A stretch of 64,000 nt of DNA from positions 2,294,001-2,358,000 of the forward strand of contig NC_014666.1 in the NCBI RefSeq assembly GCF_000166135.1. The letters are read 5' to 3'. This document shows positions 26,629 through 36,227 of the stretch, piece by piece. The notes beneath the pieces are model-generated. The model was not told the DNA's origin. It ran no database searches and worked only from the letters and a program-made list of their open reading frames with translations. The stretch is from Pseudofrankia inefficax (GTDB lineage: Bacteria > Actinomycetota > Actinomycetes > Frankiales > Frankiaceae). The position numbers were made by a program, and so were the translations under genes. The first letter of the stretch is position 1; each line of letters begins with the position of its first letter.

Positions 26629-27053
26629 CGATCGAGACCACCAGCACCCCGACCGCCGTGGCCGGCGCGCCCGGCGACGGGGGCGAGGCCGCCCAGGCCG
26701 GCGGCACCGGTCCGGCCGGCGGTGCCGGCTCGGGGCCGGCCAGCCGTGCCGACGCGTTCCGCGCGGAGATGGCGACACTGCGCATCCGGGACCCGCGCGG
26801 CCGCCTCGACGGCCTGTTGCTGCGCGCCGGCGCCCTGCTGCTCGTGCTCGGGCCCGTGCTCGGGATCATCGCCTACTTCCTGTCGCACTCGACGACGAAC
26901 CCGCTGCAGCAACGGGACGCGATCGTCCTCGGCACGGTCGGCATCTCGGTGACCGTGGTCGGCGCCGCGCTGTTCGTGCGGTACTCGCTGGCCGCGTTCC
27001 TGCGCTTCTGGCTCGCCCGCATCCTGTTCGACCGGGAGCACCCGCCGGCCTGA
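26625..27053 (+). CDS. Small two-helix membrane protein of the transporter operon
   Basis: A 142-residue protein not recognised by family. An Ala/Gly-rich cytoplasmic lead (~50 residues) is followed by IRDPRGRLDGLLLRAGALL, two hydrophobic helices (LLVLGPVLGIIAYFL; AIVLGTVGISVTVVGAALFV) and a basic amphipathic tail ending ILFDREHPPA. It overlaps the LivF-like gene by 4 bp (GTGA), so it is made in step with the transporter. It may be an accessory subunit replacing or tethering a binding function. That is a guess from position only. Confidence 0.7.
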   Translation: MTIETTSTPTAVAGAPGDGGEAAQAGGTGPAGGAGSGPASRADAFRAEMATLRIRDPRGRLDGLLLRAGALLLVLGPVLGIIAYFLSHSTTNPLQQRDAIVLGTVGISVTVVGAALFVRYSLAAFLRFWLARILFDREHPPA

Positions 27054-27308
27054 GCGTGCCGTCGGCCGGGCGGCCCCGCGGCCGGGAATAGCTGTCCTCA
27101 TCGCGTGCGGGAAGACTCACGTGGGCGACGGCCCCGATGGTCGGGGTGCGCCGGCGGCCTGGCAGCCGGTGAGCCGCTCGACGCCGTCGAGTCGCGGCTG
27201 GGCCGGCGCGGCGGCGAGCGGCCGCGCCGGGCCGCGTCACCGGCCCGGACCGCCCATCCGGTCACCATGATCGTTGCCGCCGGCGCCGTTCGGCGCGTCG
27301 GGGACTGG

Positions 27309-28487
<1,179 letters not shown>

Positions 28488-28538
28488 ATCGCTCGCGTCG
28501 CCATCCGTGCTTCTCGCTGGTCGCCTGCGAATGTCCGG

Positions 28539-30011
28539 TCACCACCTTCGGGATTTCTGGTCGTCCAGACTTCTCGGCTGGGCGACACTTCTGTCAACGC
28601 CGTCCGGCCGAACCGCGGCTGTTCGTCGCCATTTCTGGACCGCCACGGTGGGGTATTCGGCGAACTCCCGGTCAAGCTCCCGGAGCTTCTCGGTGACACG
28701 GAGGGAGGAGAGCCCCGCCCCCAGCCTGATCGCTGCGTAGGCGGCCTCCAGCGCGCCGTCCAACTCGGCGACCGGCCGTTGGAGGTAGGACAGCGCCAGA
28801 TCGGCCTCCGCGAAACTGCGGCTACGGACGCGACCGCTGTCCTGCAGGGTCCTGGACTCGACCAACTGGCGTTCAGCCGGCAGGGCACGTCCGAGCAGCC
28901 GCAGACAGTGACCCGTACACTCCGCGACGTCGCCGGCGTTATAGTGACCGGCCCAGGCCGGGCCCTCCTCAGGCTCGGCGCGGCTTACGGCCTGCTCCAA
29001 CGCCCTGAGCGCGGACGTGCAGCCGGCTTCGTCGCTGGAGCCTGCCAGTGCCCACGCCTGCCGGTCGTGCAGCATCGCCCGCACCAACGGTGCCGCCCCG
29101 TGCCCGGCACGGTCGAGCGCCGCTCCCGCCAGCGCGAGGCTCTGTCGACGATGGCCGAGCCGGATCATCTGTTCGCTCATCGCGGAGAGCACCCGCGCCG
29201 CGAGCATGGCGTCGCAGGCATGCTCGGCGAGGCCGAGTGCCTGAATGTAGTAACGCTGGGCCAGTGCCTGCCTCCCGCATTCCTGCGCCAACCAGCCCGC
29301 GAACTGGGCGAGTTCCGCGAGCGCGCTACAGAGTTCGGTGTCCGCCGTGCCAGCGGACGCCACCCGAAGCTGGTCGTGCAGGAGGGCCACGGCCTGGTGG
29401 CGGATGTCCCGAGCTCCGAACCGGGCATCCAGCCTGCGCAGCGCCGCCACCGTGTCTCTGATCATGGTCGCGCTGGCCCCGTCGACCGGGGCGTCGTGAC
29501 CTCTCGCGACCGCGCGGCCCCGCGTGGGGGACGGTCTTCGGCCTGCGGCGCGGGGGATGATGCCCGTGAGGCTGGCCAGTGCCGGCTCGGCGAACGCGTT
29601 CGTCCTGAAGACGGTCCCGTCGGGTGCCGCGTCGACGCGTCGCACGTCCCGCGACGACAGTCCGGTGAGTGTGCCGATCGTCGCTTCCGGTGAGTTGGCG
29701 ATGACCAGACCGAGATCCCGAACCGAGTCGTGGGTGCCTCGCCAGCCAAAGTCGGCCGGAGTGACCGGGTAGCCCACGGCGGCCGAGATCTCTGCCGCGG
29801 CCAGGTCCGCGACCAGGGGATCACGCGGGCGCATCCCCCGCCGCCAGTGCCCGACCGTGGTTCGCGCCAGCCCGAGTTCCATGTGGTGCTCGCGACGGGC
29901 ACGCAGGTTGACCTGACGGGCGAACCGGGTGTCAGAGATGCCCGTCTCGGTCAGCAGCCGGGCGAACAGGCCGGACCCGAACGTGCTCTCCCTTGACGCC
30001 GAACTGGACAT
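28539..30011 (-). CDS. HTH (XRE-like) transcriptional regulator with TPR-like C-terminus
   Basis: A 490-residue regulator of a type common in actinomycetes. The N-terminal ~75 residues resemble a helix-turn-helix unit (FARLLTETGISDTRFARQVN, then LARTTVGHWRRGMRPRDP). The remainder is largely alpha-helical with degenerate tetratricopeptide repeats (QRYYIQALGLAEHACDAMLA; LALAGAALDRAGHG; ADLALSYLQRPVAELDGAL). ATG 30011 begins the recognisable part; the frame stays open upstream. Such proteins are linked to development and secondary metabolism. It precedes the sigma-like membrane protein gene by 51 bp and probably acts with it. Confidence 0.78.
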   Translation of the reverse strand: MSSSASRESTFGSGLFARLLTETGISDTRFARQVNLRARREHHMELGLARTTVGHWRRGMRPRDPLVADLAAAEISAAVGYPVTPADFGWRGTHDSVRDLGLVIANSPEATIGTLTGLSSRDVRRVDAAPDGTVFRTNAFAEPALASLTGIIPRAAGRRPSPTRGRAVARGHDAPVDGASATMIRDTVAALRRLDARFGARDIRHQAVALLHDQLRVASAGTADTELCSALAELAQFAGWLAQECGRQALAQRYYIQALGLAEHACDAMLAARVLSAMSEQMIRLGHRRQSLALAGAALDRAGHGAAPLVRAMLHDRQAWALAGSSDEAGCTSALRALEQAVSRAEPEEGPAWAGHYNAGDVAECTGHCLRLLGRALPAERQLVESRTLQDSGRVRSRSFAEADLALSYLQRPVAELDGALEAAYAAIRLGAGLSSLRVTEKLRELDREFAEYPTVAVQKWRRTAAVRPDGVDRSVAQPRSLDDQKSRRW

Positions 30012-30222
30012 GCGACCCCCGCGGCGGGTGCTGCTCCGAAGTGGTGACAGGCGGGCATTTCGATCTCCCCGCGGACGCGAAGAGTAGTGGTCCAGTCGCG
30101 GACACGGAAGTAGGTGTGCACTGCCCTGGCTGACTGCGCGACCCCGGTTCATCACCTCGACCAGGGGTCCGGCGGCACCGTCGTGTGGTCGGCTGGCGAC
30201 GTGCCCGTGGCAAGGTGGGGGC

Positions 30223-30648
30223 ATGGTGGCGATGGGCGCGGGGGAGTGGCAGGCGTTCGCGGCGGCAGGGACGCGGACCGGGAAGCTCGCGACGGTGCGG
30301 GCGGACGGGCGGCCGCACCTGGCCCCGATCTGGTTCGTCCTCGACGGGGACGACATTCTGTTCAACACCGGCGCCGAGACGGTCAAGGGGCGCAACCTGC
30401 GCCGGGACGGCCGCGCGAGCCTGTGCGTGGACGACGAGACGCCGCCCTACTCGTTCGTGATCGTCAACGGCACCGTGACGGTGTCGGAGGATCTCGCCGA
30501 GGTGCGCCGGTGGGCGGCGGCGATCGGCGGCCGCTACATGGGCGCTGACCGGGCCGAGGAGTTCGGCCGCCGCAACGGCGTGCCCGGCGAGCTCCTGGTA
30601 CGCCTCACCCCGACCAGCGTCCTGGCCGAACGGGCCGTCGCCGACTGA
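30223..30648 (+). CDS. PPOX-class F420-dependent oxidoreductase
   Basis: A 141-residue split beta-barrel protein of the F420-binding pyridoxamine-phosphate-oxidase-like superfamily. Typical stretches are GKLATVRADGRPHLAPIWFVL, FNTGAETVKGRNLRRDGRASL and VIVNGTVTVSEDL. Relatives reduce quinones, biliverdin or xenobiotics with reduced F420. GTG 30223 or ATG 30232 may start it. It is a single gene, convergent with the M56 peptidase gene. Confidence 0.87.
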   Translation: MVAMGAGEWQAFAAAGTRTGKLATVRADGRPHLAPIWFVLDGDDILFNTGAETVKGRNLRRDGRASLCVDDETPPYSFVIVNGTVTVSEDLAEVRRWAAAIGGRYMGADRAEEFGRRNGVPGELLVRLTPTSVLAERAVAD

Positions 30649-30679
30649 CCGTCCGGTTCGGGCCGGAACCCGGTGCCGC

Positions 30680-31831
30680 TCAGGGCCCGAACTGGTCCTC
30701 GACGGTCAGAGCGACCCGCAACGGGGTGTGGACGTCGTAGACGATGTTGCCGGCCCACAGGCAGGAGCTCAGCGACAGGATCGCGGGGATCGTGACCAGC
30801 ATCCGGTGGCTGCTGCTGGGCAGCGGCCGCAGCAGGGCGCTGACGCGGCGGGGGACCGGGCCTGGCTGGGCGGCCGGGCGCAGTCGGGCGTAGGGGGTCC
30901 GCCACCTGCTGGGGTAGCGCCTCGGGCGTTCGGTCAGCCAGGCGGGCGAGGTGATCCGCAGGGCGTGCGGTTCGACCGGGTGATGGCCGGACTGGTGGGC
31001 CGGGCACCTCGGGGTACCGGGCGTGGCCGCGGCGGCCCTGGCCGGCAGCCGCCGGGTCCGGTTCGGCTTCCCCGAGGACCGTGCCCCCGACGACCGCGCC
31101 CCGGACGTCGACCGGGCCGGGCCCGCGGCGGCGGTGGCCAGCGCGACGGCCCCGATGGTCCGCGCGACCAGCGCCCGGTCGCCGATCTCGAGCGCGGCCC
31201 GCTCGTCGGCCCAGCGTTCGACGCCGTACTCGACCAGCCGGGCGACCGGGCGCAGCAGCGGCTGGCCGGCGGCGGCGAGCCGGGCCGCGTCGACGTAGCG
31301 GTGATGGTGGCAGTCGAGGTGCGCCCGTTCGTGGGCCAGCACGACGCTGAGCTCGTCCGCGCTCAACGCGTCACGCAGCGCCTCGGTGACCACGATCCGG
31401 CCACGCGAGCCGGGCAGCGTGAACGCGTCAGGCTGCGTGCCGGGCACCATGACGACGAGGTCCTCACCGGGCAGCGCCGCGGCCTCGTCGCCGGCGGCCC
31501 GCACGGCCGCCCGCTGCCGGTGGAAGGCCCGGATCGCCGACACCGCGGCCACGATCGCGACGATCGCGAACGGGCCGGACAGCCACGCGTCCCGGCCGGC
31601 GTCGGCCCAGGCCTCGGTGGTCCAGCCACGCTTGCCGGTCTTCACGATCGCCGTCGTCGTGTGGATGCCGCTGGCGAACAGCACCAGCGCCGTGGCGACC
31701 GCCAGCAGGCAGGCCGAGACGGTGAACGCCACGACGGCGACCCCGGCGGCCACCCGGTCGGCGAGCAGCCGCATCACGAGCGTGCCCAGCAGCGGCGCGA
31801 CGAGCGCGCACAGGACCAGCTCGCGGACCAT
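30680..31831 (-). CDS. M56 family (BlaR1-like) membrane metallopeptidase
   Basis: A 383-residue membrane protein with N-terminal helices and a zinc-protease core HERAHLDCHHH, His167 being the first ligand and Glu168 the catalytic base. A basic, proline-rich loop follows the core, then a last hydrophobic segment near residues 345-365. It abuts the BlaI-type repressor gene (stop at 31832, start at 31831). In BlaR1/MecR1 systems such a protease inactivates the repressor when a signal arrives. No beta-lactam sensor domain is present, so the signal is unknown. Confidence 0.88.
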   Translation of the reverse strand: MVRELVLCALVAPLLGTLVMRLLADRVAAGVAVVAFTVSACLLAVATALVLFASGIHTTTAIVKTGKRGWTTEAWADAGRDAWLSGPFAIVAIVAAVSAIRAFHRQRAAVRAAGDEAAALPGEDLVVMVPGTQPDAFTLPGSRGRIVVTEALRDALSADELSVVLAHERAHLDCHHHRYVDAARLAAAGQPLLRPVARLVEYGVERWADERAALEIGDRALVARTIGAVALATAAAGPARSTSGARSSGARSSGKPNRTRRLPARAAAATPGTPRCPAHQSGHHPVEPHALRITSPAWLTERPRRYPSRWRTPYARLRPAAQPGPVPRRVSALLRPLPSSSHRMLVTIPAILSLSSCLWAGNIVYDVHTPLRVALTVEDQFGP

Positions 31832-32485
31832 TTAGCGTCCGGCCGGTATGCCGCCGGAGCCAGAGCCGTGCCCGCGCCGCCCGTCTCGGGCGTCAGGGGG
31901 CTGGGCCGACCCGTCCCAGCCGCGTTCCGCGCCGCCACCGTGCCCGGCGGAGCCCTCGGCGAGGAGCTGACGGATCAGCGCCTCGTCGCCGGGGGAGAGC
32001 GCGGCGACGAAGTGGGTCAGCGCCGGGCGGTGGTCGGCCTGCTCGTCGAGCAGCCGGTTCATCCGCCAGGCGACGAGGCTCGCGGCGTCGGACTGCGCCA
32101 CGTAGAGGAACGCGCGGCCCGCGCGCCGGCGGGTCACGACGCCCTTGCCGTGCAGGCGGGTCAGCGTCGTCACGACAGCGCTGTAGGACAGGGCGGGGCC
32201 GCCGTTGAGCCGCTCCCGTACCTGGGCGGGCGAGAGCTCGCGGCGCGCGGTGTGCAGCACCGTGAGGATCTCCGCCTCCAGGGACCCCGGTGACCGGCGC
32301 CGGCCGCGCCCGGCCCCGACGGCCAGTTCCAATCCGGTCAACGCGCCGGCATGGTCTTCGAGGTCGTCAGCGCCGTAGGCGCCGGCCTCGGTGCGGCTCT
32401 CGTCCAGCAGGCCGGCCCCACCCAGGCGGTCGTCACCGGCATCGTCCGCGTTTGCGTCGGCATCGGATACCACGCCCACGACCAT
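31832..32485 (-). CDS. BlaI/MecI/CopY-family transcriptional repressor
   Basis: A 217-residue repressor. The winged-helix core runs from RRSPGSLEAEILTVLHTARR through YSAVVTTLTRLHGKGVVTRRR and FLYVAQSD, as in BlaI. The N-terminal ~55 acidic residues and the Gly-rich tail are extra; BlaI proteins are usually about 125 residues. It is the first gene of the repressor-protease pair and probably represses it. I found no clear TACA/TGTA-type BlaI operator upstream. ATG 32485. Confidence 0.88.
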   Translation of the reverse strand: MVVGVVSDADANADDAGDDRLGGAGLLDESRTEAGAYGADDLEDHAGALTGLELAVGAGRGRRRSPGSLEAEILTVLHTARRELSPAQVRERLNGGPALSYSAVVTTLTRLHGKGVVTRRRAGRAFLYVAQSDAASLVAWRMNRLLDEQADHRPALTHFVAALSPGDEALIRQLLAEGSAGHGGGAERGWDGSAQPPDARDGRRGHGSGSGGIPAGR

Positions 32486-32643
32486 ACGGACCGGGGCGAC
32501 CTCTATGCGAGGGGTGGGGTCGTTACGGCGCGTCGAGTCGTGACTGCTCCGGGGTGTGGCGAACGCCGCGCACCTGCTCGGCCACGCTTCGCGCTCTCCG
32601 GTCCCTACGCTGGGTCCAGGGGCGTAGCTCGGTCAGCCGCCCG

Positions 32644-32657
32644 ACCAAGCGCTTGGT
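32644..32657. promoter_or_regulatory. KstR2-type operator before kstR2
   Basis: ACCAAGCGCTTGGT is a perfect 14-bp palindrome matching the known KstR2 consensus AnCAAGnnCTTGnT at every fixed position. It ends 20 bp before the GTG start, with GATACT (32667-32672) as a likely -10 six bases before the GTG, so repressor binding would block the -35 region. Autoregulation is known for KstR2. Confidence 0.8.
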
Positions 32658-32677
32658 TGACGGGCGATACTTTGCGG

Positions 32678-33439
32678 GTGGACACCTCATCGACCCGTGG
32701 CGGCGCCGCCAGCCGAACCGCTGACGGCGCGGGCGCCGTTCAGCCACCAGACGCCGTCGCTGGGACGGGGTCCGCCGCGGCGGCGCCGGCCGGGGGCGGC
32801 GCGCGGGCCGCCGGGCCGGGCCGGGCCGGTCGTTCCGGGCGGGCGGCCGCCGCCGGGGAGTCGGAGCGGCGCGCGGCCATCGTCGAGATCGCCGCCGGGC
32901 TGTTCGCGCAGCGCGGGTACCGGGCCACGACGGTCCGCGAGATCGCCGACGCCGCCGGCCTGCTCTCCGGCAGCCTCTACCACCATTTCGACTCCAAGGA
33001 GTCGATCATCGACGAGCTGCTGTCGAGCTTCCTCACCGAGCTGCAGGCCGAGTACGCCGCGATCGCGGCCGTTCCCGCGCGGCCGACCGACACGATCGCC
33101 GCCCTGGTCCGGTCGGCGTTCGCGGCGATCGCGCGGCACCGGGCCGCCGTCACCGTCTTCCAGAACGAGCGTGGCTACCTCGCGACGCTGCCGCGGTTCG
33201 GCTACCTGCGCACCTCCGAGGAAGCCAGCCAGCGGCTGTGGCTGGACGCGCTGCGGGCCGGCATCGCCGCCGGCGAGCTGCGCGCCGACCTCGACCCGAA
33301 GCTGACCCACCGGTTCCTGCGGGACGCGATCTGGGTGTCGGTGCACTGGTACCGCCCCGACGGGCGGCTGGCCCCGGACGAGCTGGCCGAGCACTTCCTC
33401 GCGACGGTCTTCGACGGCATCCGCGCCCGCCCCGCGTAG
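32678..33439 (+). CDS. kstR2: KstR2-like TetR repressor of ring C/D (HIP) steroid catabolism
   Basis: A 253-residue TetR-family regulator. The HTH segment RATTVREIADAAGLLSGSLY plus HHFDSKESIIDELL and the C-terminal DAIWVSVHWYRPDGRLAP closely resemble mycobacterial KstR2, which binds HIP-CoA and represses the late ring-degradation genes. About 60 Ala/Gly-rich residues precede the usual start. GTG 32678 was chosen because it directly follows a -10-like GATACT with no ribosome binding site, suggesting a leaderless transcript; a downstream start is possible. It sits next to fadE30-ipdF, both members of the KstR2 regulon. Confidence 0.85.
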   Translation: MDTSSTRGGAASRTADGAGAVQPPDAVAGTGSAAAAPAGGGARAAGPGRAGRSGRAAAAGESERRAAIVEIAAGLFAQRGYRATTVREIADAAGLLSGSLYHHFDSKESIIDELLSSFLTELQAEYAAIAAVPARPTDTIAALVRSAFAAIARHRAAVTVFQNERGYLATLPRFGYLRTSEEASQRLWLDALRAGIAAGELRADLDPKLTHRFLRDAIWVSVHWYRPDGRLAPDELAEHFLATVFDGIRARPA

Positions 33440-33601
33440 CCGCCGTCCGGCGGCCCGGCGCGCCATCGGGCCTTGATCGCTGCTTCAGCCCTCAAGTGGT
33501 TGTAATTCGAGCCGATTCACGACCGCCGGAGGGCGAAAACGGCGATCTTTGGTCGCGCGGCGCCGGATACGGACGTCCTGGGCTGACCGGGAGAAGGTAA
33601 A

Positions 33602-33632
33602 CCAAGCGCTAGCTTGGGTGAGGCGCTAGCCT
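33602..33632. promoter_or_regulatory. Variant KstR2-like double inverted repeat before fadE30
   Basis: CCAAGC-GCTA-GCTTGG (33602-33617) has the KstR2 half-sites moved apart by four bases. AGGC-GCTA-GCCT (33621-33632) repeats the same architecture. TAGCCT at 33627-33632 could be the -10 of a leaderless promoter seven bases before GTG 33640. Whether KstR2 binds this expanded form is unknown. Confidence 0.5.
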
Positions 33633-33639
33633 GACCCTC

Positions 33640-34926
33640 GTGGTGTCGACGGCGCGGCCCGCGGCCGCCAGGACAACTGCCGGCCGGGATGAGGCTGTGG
33701 CCCCGGGTGAGGCTGTGGACCCCGGTGAGGCTGTGGCCCCGGATGAAACCGGCAGTCGGGGCGTGGCCGGCGAGTCGGCTGGGTTCCGGGCCGAGGTGCG
33801 CGGCTGGCTCGCCGAGGCGCTGGCCGGCGAGTTCGGGGCGGCCCGCGGGCTGGGCGGGCCGGGGCGCGAGCACGAGGCGTTCGAGCTGCGGGCCGCCTGG
33901 GAGCGCCACCTCGCCGCGGCCGGCTGGACCTGTCTGAGCTGGCCGGAGGCCTACGGCGGTCGAGCGCTGTCGCTGGCCGACCAGGTGGTCTTTCACGAGG
34001 AGTACGCCCGCGCCGACGCGCCGGCCCGGGTCGGGCTGATCGGTGACGGCATGGTGGGCCCGACGCTCATCGCGTTCGGCACCGAGGACCAGCGCCGCCG
34101 CTTCCTGCCGCCGATCCGCGCCGGTGCGGCCCTGTGGTGCCAGCTCTACTCCGAGCCCGGCGCGGGCTCCGACCTCGCGGCCCTCACGACCCGCGCCCAC
34201 CGCGACGGCGACGACTTCGTGATCAACGGCCAGAAGGTCTGGTCGTCGCTGGCCCACCAGTCCGACTGGGGCTTCGCGCTGGTCCGCACCGAGCCGGGCT
34301 CGCGGCGGCACAAGGGCCTGTCCTACCTGCTCGTGCCGATGCGCCAGCCCGGCATCGACATCCGCCCGATCGTCTCGATGACGGGGACCTCGGAGTTCAA
34401 CGAGGTCTTCTTCGACGACGCCCGCACCCCGACCGCGAACCTGGTCGGGGCCGAGGGGGACGGCTGGAAGATCGGGATGGCCACCCTCGGCTTCGAGCGC
34501 GGCACCTTCACCGTCGGCCAGCAGATCGGCTTCAAACGCGAGCTGGAGCGGGTCATCGCCCTGGCGAAGCGCAACGGCGGCTGGGACCGGCCCGACCTGC
34601 GCGACCGGCTGGTCCGGGCCTGGATCGGGGTCGAGATCATGCGCTTCACCGCGCTGCGCACCCTGGCCGACTCCGCCGCGGACACCCCGCCCGGCCCGGC
34701 GTCGTCGATTGGCAAGCTGTACTGGTCCACCTGGCACCAGCGGCTCGGCGAGCTGGCGATGGACGTGCTCGGCGCGGACGGCCTGCTCGTCGAGGGCGAG
34801 CCCTACGAGCTGCGGCCCGAGCAGTCGCTCTTCCTGTTCAGCCGCGCCGACACGATCTACGCCGGGTCGAGTGAGATCCAGCGCAACATCATCGCCGAGC
34901 GAACGCTGGGGCTGCCACGTGCCTGA
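33640..34926 (+). CDS. fadE30: FadE30-like acyl-CoA dehydrogenase
   Basis: A 428-residue FAD enzyme matching mycobacterial FadE30, which dehydrogenates the propionyl side chain of the 5-hydroxy ring C/D CoA ester (HIP pathway). Closely matching stretches are GLGGPGREHEAFE, RADAPARVGL, YSEPGAGSDLA, INGQKVWSSLAHQSDW and FNEVFFDDART. The first ~45 residues are extra and contain a three-copy 18-bp duplication (EAVAPG-like). GTG 33640 or an internal GTG could start it. Its 3' end overlaps ipdF by 8 bp, so the two are coupled. In M. tuberculosis fadE30 and ipdF are also neighbours. Confidence 0.88.
   Translation: MVSTARPAAARTTAGRDEAVAPGEAVDPGEAVAPDETGSRGVAGESAGFRAEVRGWLAEALAGEFGAARGLGGPGREHEAFELRAAWERHLAAAGWTCLSWPEAYGGRALSLADQVVFHEEYARADAPARVGLIGDGMVGPTLIAFGTEDQRRRFLPPIRAGAALWCQLYSEPGAGSDLAALTTRAHRDGDDFVINGQKVWSSLAHQSDWGFALVRTEPGSRRHKGLSYLLVPMRQPGIDIRPIVSMTGTSEFNEVFFDDARTPTANLVGAEGDGWKIGMATLGFERGTFTVGQQIGFKRELERVIALAKRNGGWDRPDLRDRLVRAWIGVEIMRFTALRTLADSAADTPPGPASSIGKLYWSTWHQRLGELAMDVLGADGLLVEGEPYELRPEQSLFLFSRADTIYAGSSEIQRNIIAERTLGLPRA
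33691..33744. repeat. Three tandem 18-bp units in the fadE30 leader
   Basis: Units 33691-33708, 33709-33726 and 33727-33744 all begin GAGGCTGTGG and encode EAVAPG / EAVDPG / EAVAPD. They lie in the non-conserved N-terminal extension. Confidence 0.85.
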
Positions 34927-35743
34927 CCCGAAGCTGACCACGAGCCCTGGTACGCCGCCGGCCTCGCTGGCCGCCCCCGAGCCGCCGCCCGGGCGGGACC
35001 TGTTGCGCGGCAAGGTCGTGCTGGTCACGGCCGCCGCCGGCACCGGCATCGGGTTCGCCACCGCCTGGCGCGCCGCGCTGGAGGGGGCGACGGTCGTCGT
35101 CTCCGACCATCACGTCCGACGCCTCGGCGAGGCAGCCGCCAGGCTCGAGGAGATCGCCGGCGAGGAGCCGCTCGCGGTCGCGTGCGACGTGCGCAGCGAG
35201 GAGCAGATCGGCGCGTTGTTCGAGGCCGTCTACGCGGCCCATGGCCGGCTCGACGTCCTGGTCAACAACGCGGGCCTCGGCGGCGACGTGCGGCTCACCG
35301 ACATGACGGACGACCAGTGGGCGACCGTCCTGGACGTGACGCTGACCGGCACCATGCGGGCGACGCGGGCCGCGCTGCGCCGGATGCTGCCGGCCGGCGC
35401 CGGTGTGATCGTCAACAACGCCTCCGTCGTCGGCTGGCGGGCGCAGGCCGGCCAGGCCCACTACGCGGCCGCCAAGGCCGGCGTGATGGCACTGACCCGC
35501 TGTGCCGCGATGGAGGCCGCGCCGCACGGGGTCCGGGTCAACGCCGTGGCGCCGAGCCTGGCCATGCACCCCTTCCTGGCGAAGGTCAGCGACGCGGACT
35601 TCCTCGCCGAGCTCGCCAGCCGCGAGGCGTTCGGCCGCCCCGCCGAGCCCTGGGAGGTAGCGACCGTCATCGCCTTCCTGGCCAGCGACTACTCGACCTA
35701 CCTGACCGGCGAGGTCATCTCCGTCAGCAGCCAGCACCCGTAG
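34919..35743 (+). CDS. ipdF: IpdF-like short-chain dehydrogenase
   Basis: A 274-residue SDR matching M. tuberculosis IpdF (Rv3559c), which oxidises the 5-hydroxyl of the HIP-CoA intermediate. Signature pieces: VTAAAGTGIGFATA for NAD binding, VNNAGLGG, catalytic Tyr182 and Lys186 in HYAAAKAG, and the strikingly conserved end ASDYSTYLTGEVISVSSQHP. GTG 34919 overlaps the fadE30 stop region by 8 bp. About 20 Pro-rich residues precede the fold. Part of the KstR2-controlled pair. Confidence 0.88.
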   Translation: MPDPKLTTSPGTPPASLAAPEPPPGRDLLRGKVVLVTAAAGTGIGFATAWRAALEGATVVVSDHHVRRLGEAAARLEEIAGEEPLAVACDVRSEEQIGALFEAVYAAHGRLDVLVNNAGLGGDVRLTDMTDDQWATVLDVTLTGTMRATRAALRRMLPAGAGVIVNNASVVGWRAQAGQAHYAAAKAGVMALTRCAAMEAAPHGVRVNAVAPSLAMHPFLAKVSDADFLAELASREAFGRPAEPWEVATVIAFLASDYSTYLTGEVISVSSQHP

Positions 35744-35804
35744 CCGCCGGGCAGCGGCGGTCCCTGGCGTGGCGCGGTGGGGCGTCCGTCGTGAGGCCGC
35801 CTGG

Positions 35805-36227
35805 TCAGGCCACCTCGGGACAGACGAGCACCTCACACCGGGGGCCCGACGCACGGCCGAGCCGGGCGTCGAGCGTGACCAGCGGTGCTGGTAGCGCCTC
35901 GGCGAGCGCGACGTACGCGGCGTCGTAAGCGGTGAGATTGGCGCGTAGGTCCCAGGCGCGATCAGCAAGACTCGCATACGCGAGTCGCCTGACGGGCATC
36001 GCGAGAAGGTCCGCGTGTGCGAGCGTGGCTTCGCTGGGGTCGAGGATTCCGGCGAGGAGGTGGCGACGCAGGATGTTCGCGGCCTCGAAGGGCATCAGCT
36101 CCGGGGCGAACAGCGCCGCACCATCGACCACCTTCGCCACCCAGGTGCCTGCCGGTCCGGCGTCGGTCAGCAGCGCCACAGCCGCCGAGGCGTCCAGCAC
36201 CACCGGGGACGAGAGCTGCGCCGTCAT
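35805..36227 (-). CDS. PIN-domain ribonuclease toxin (VapC family)
   Basis: A 140-residue PIN-domain protein. The acidic metal site is visible as VVLDASAAVALLTD near the N-terminus, PFEAANILRR in the middle and TAYDAAYVALAEALPAPLVT near the end. VapC toxins cut specific RNAs when freed from the antitoxin. ATG 36227 overlaps the antitoxin stop (ATGA), the normal VapBC arrangement. Confidence 0.9.
   Translation of the reverse strand: MTAQLSSPVVLDASAAVALLTDAGPAGTWVAKVVDGAALFAPELMPFEAANILRRHLLAGILDPSEATLAHADLLAMPVRRLAYASLADRAWDLRANLTAYDAAYVALAEALPAPLVTLDARLGRASGPRCEVLVCPEVA

Noticed and set aside
22783-27053. Annotating the Liv-type operon simply as a branched-chain amino acid importer
   Set aside because: No binding-protein gene is present and the KstR-type boxes are shared with a sterol side-chain operon, so the substrate is left open.
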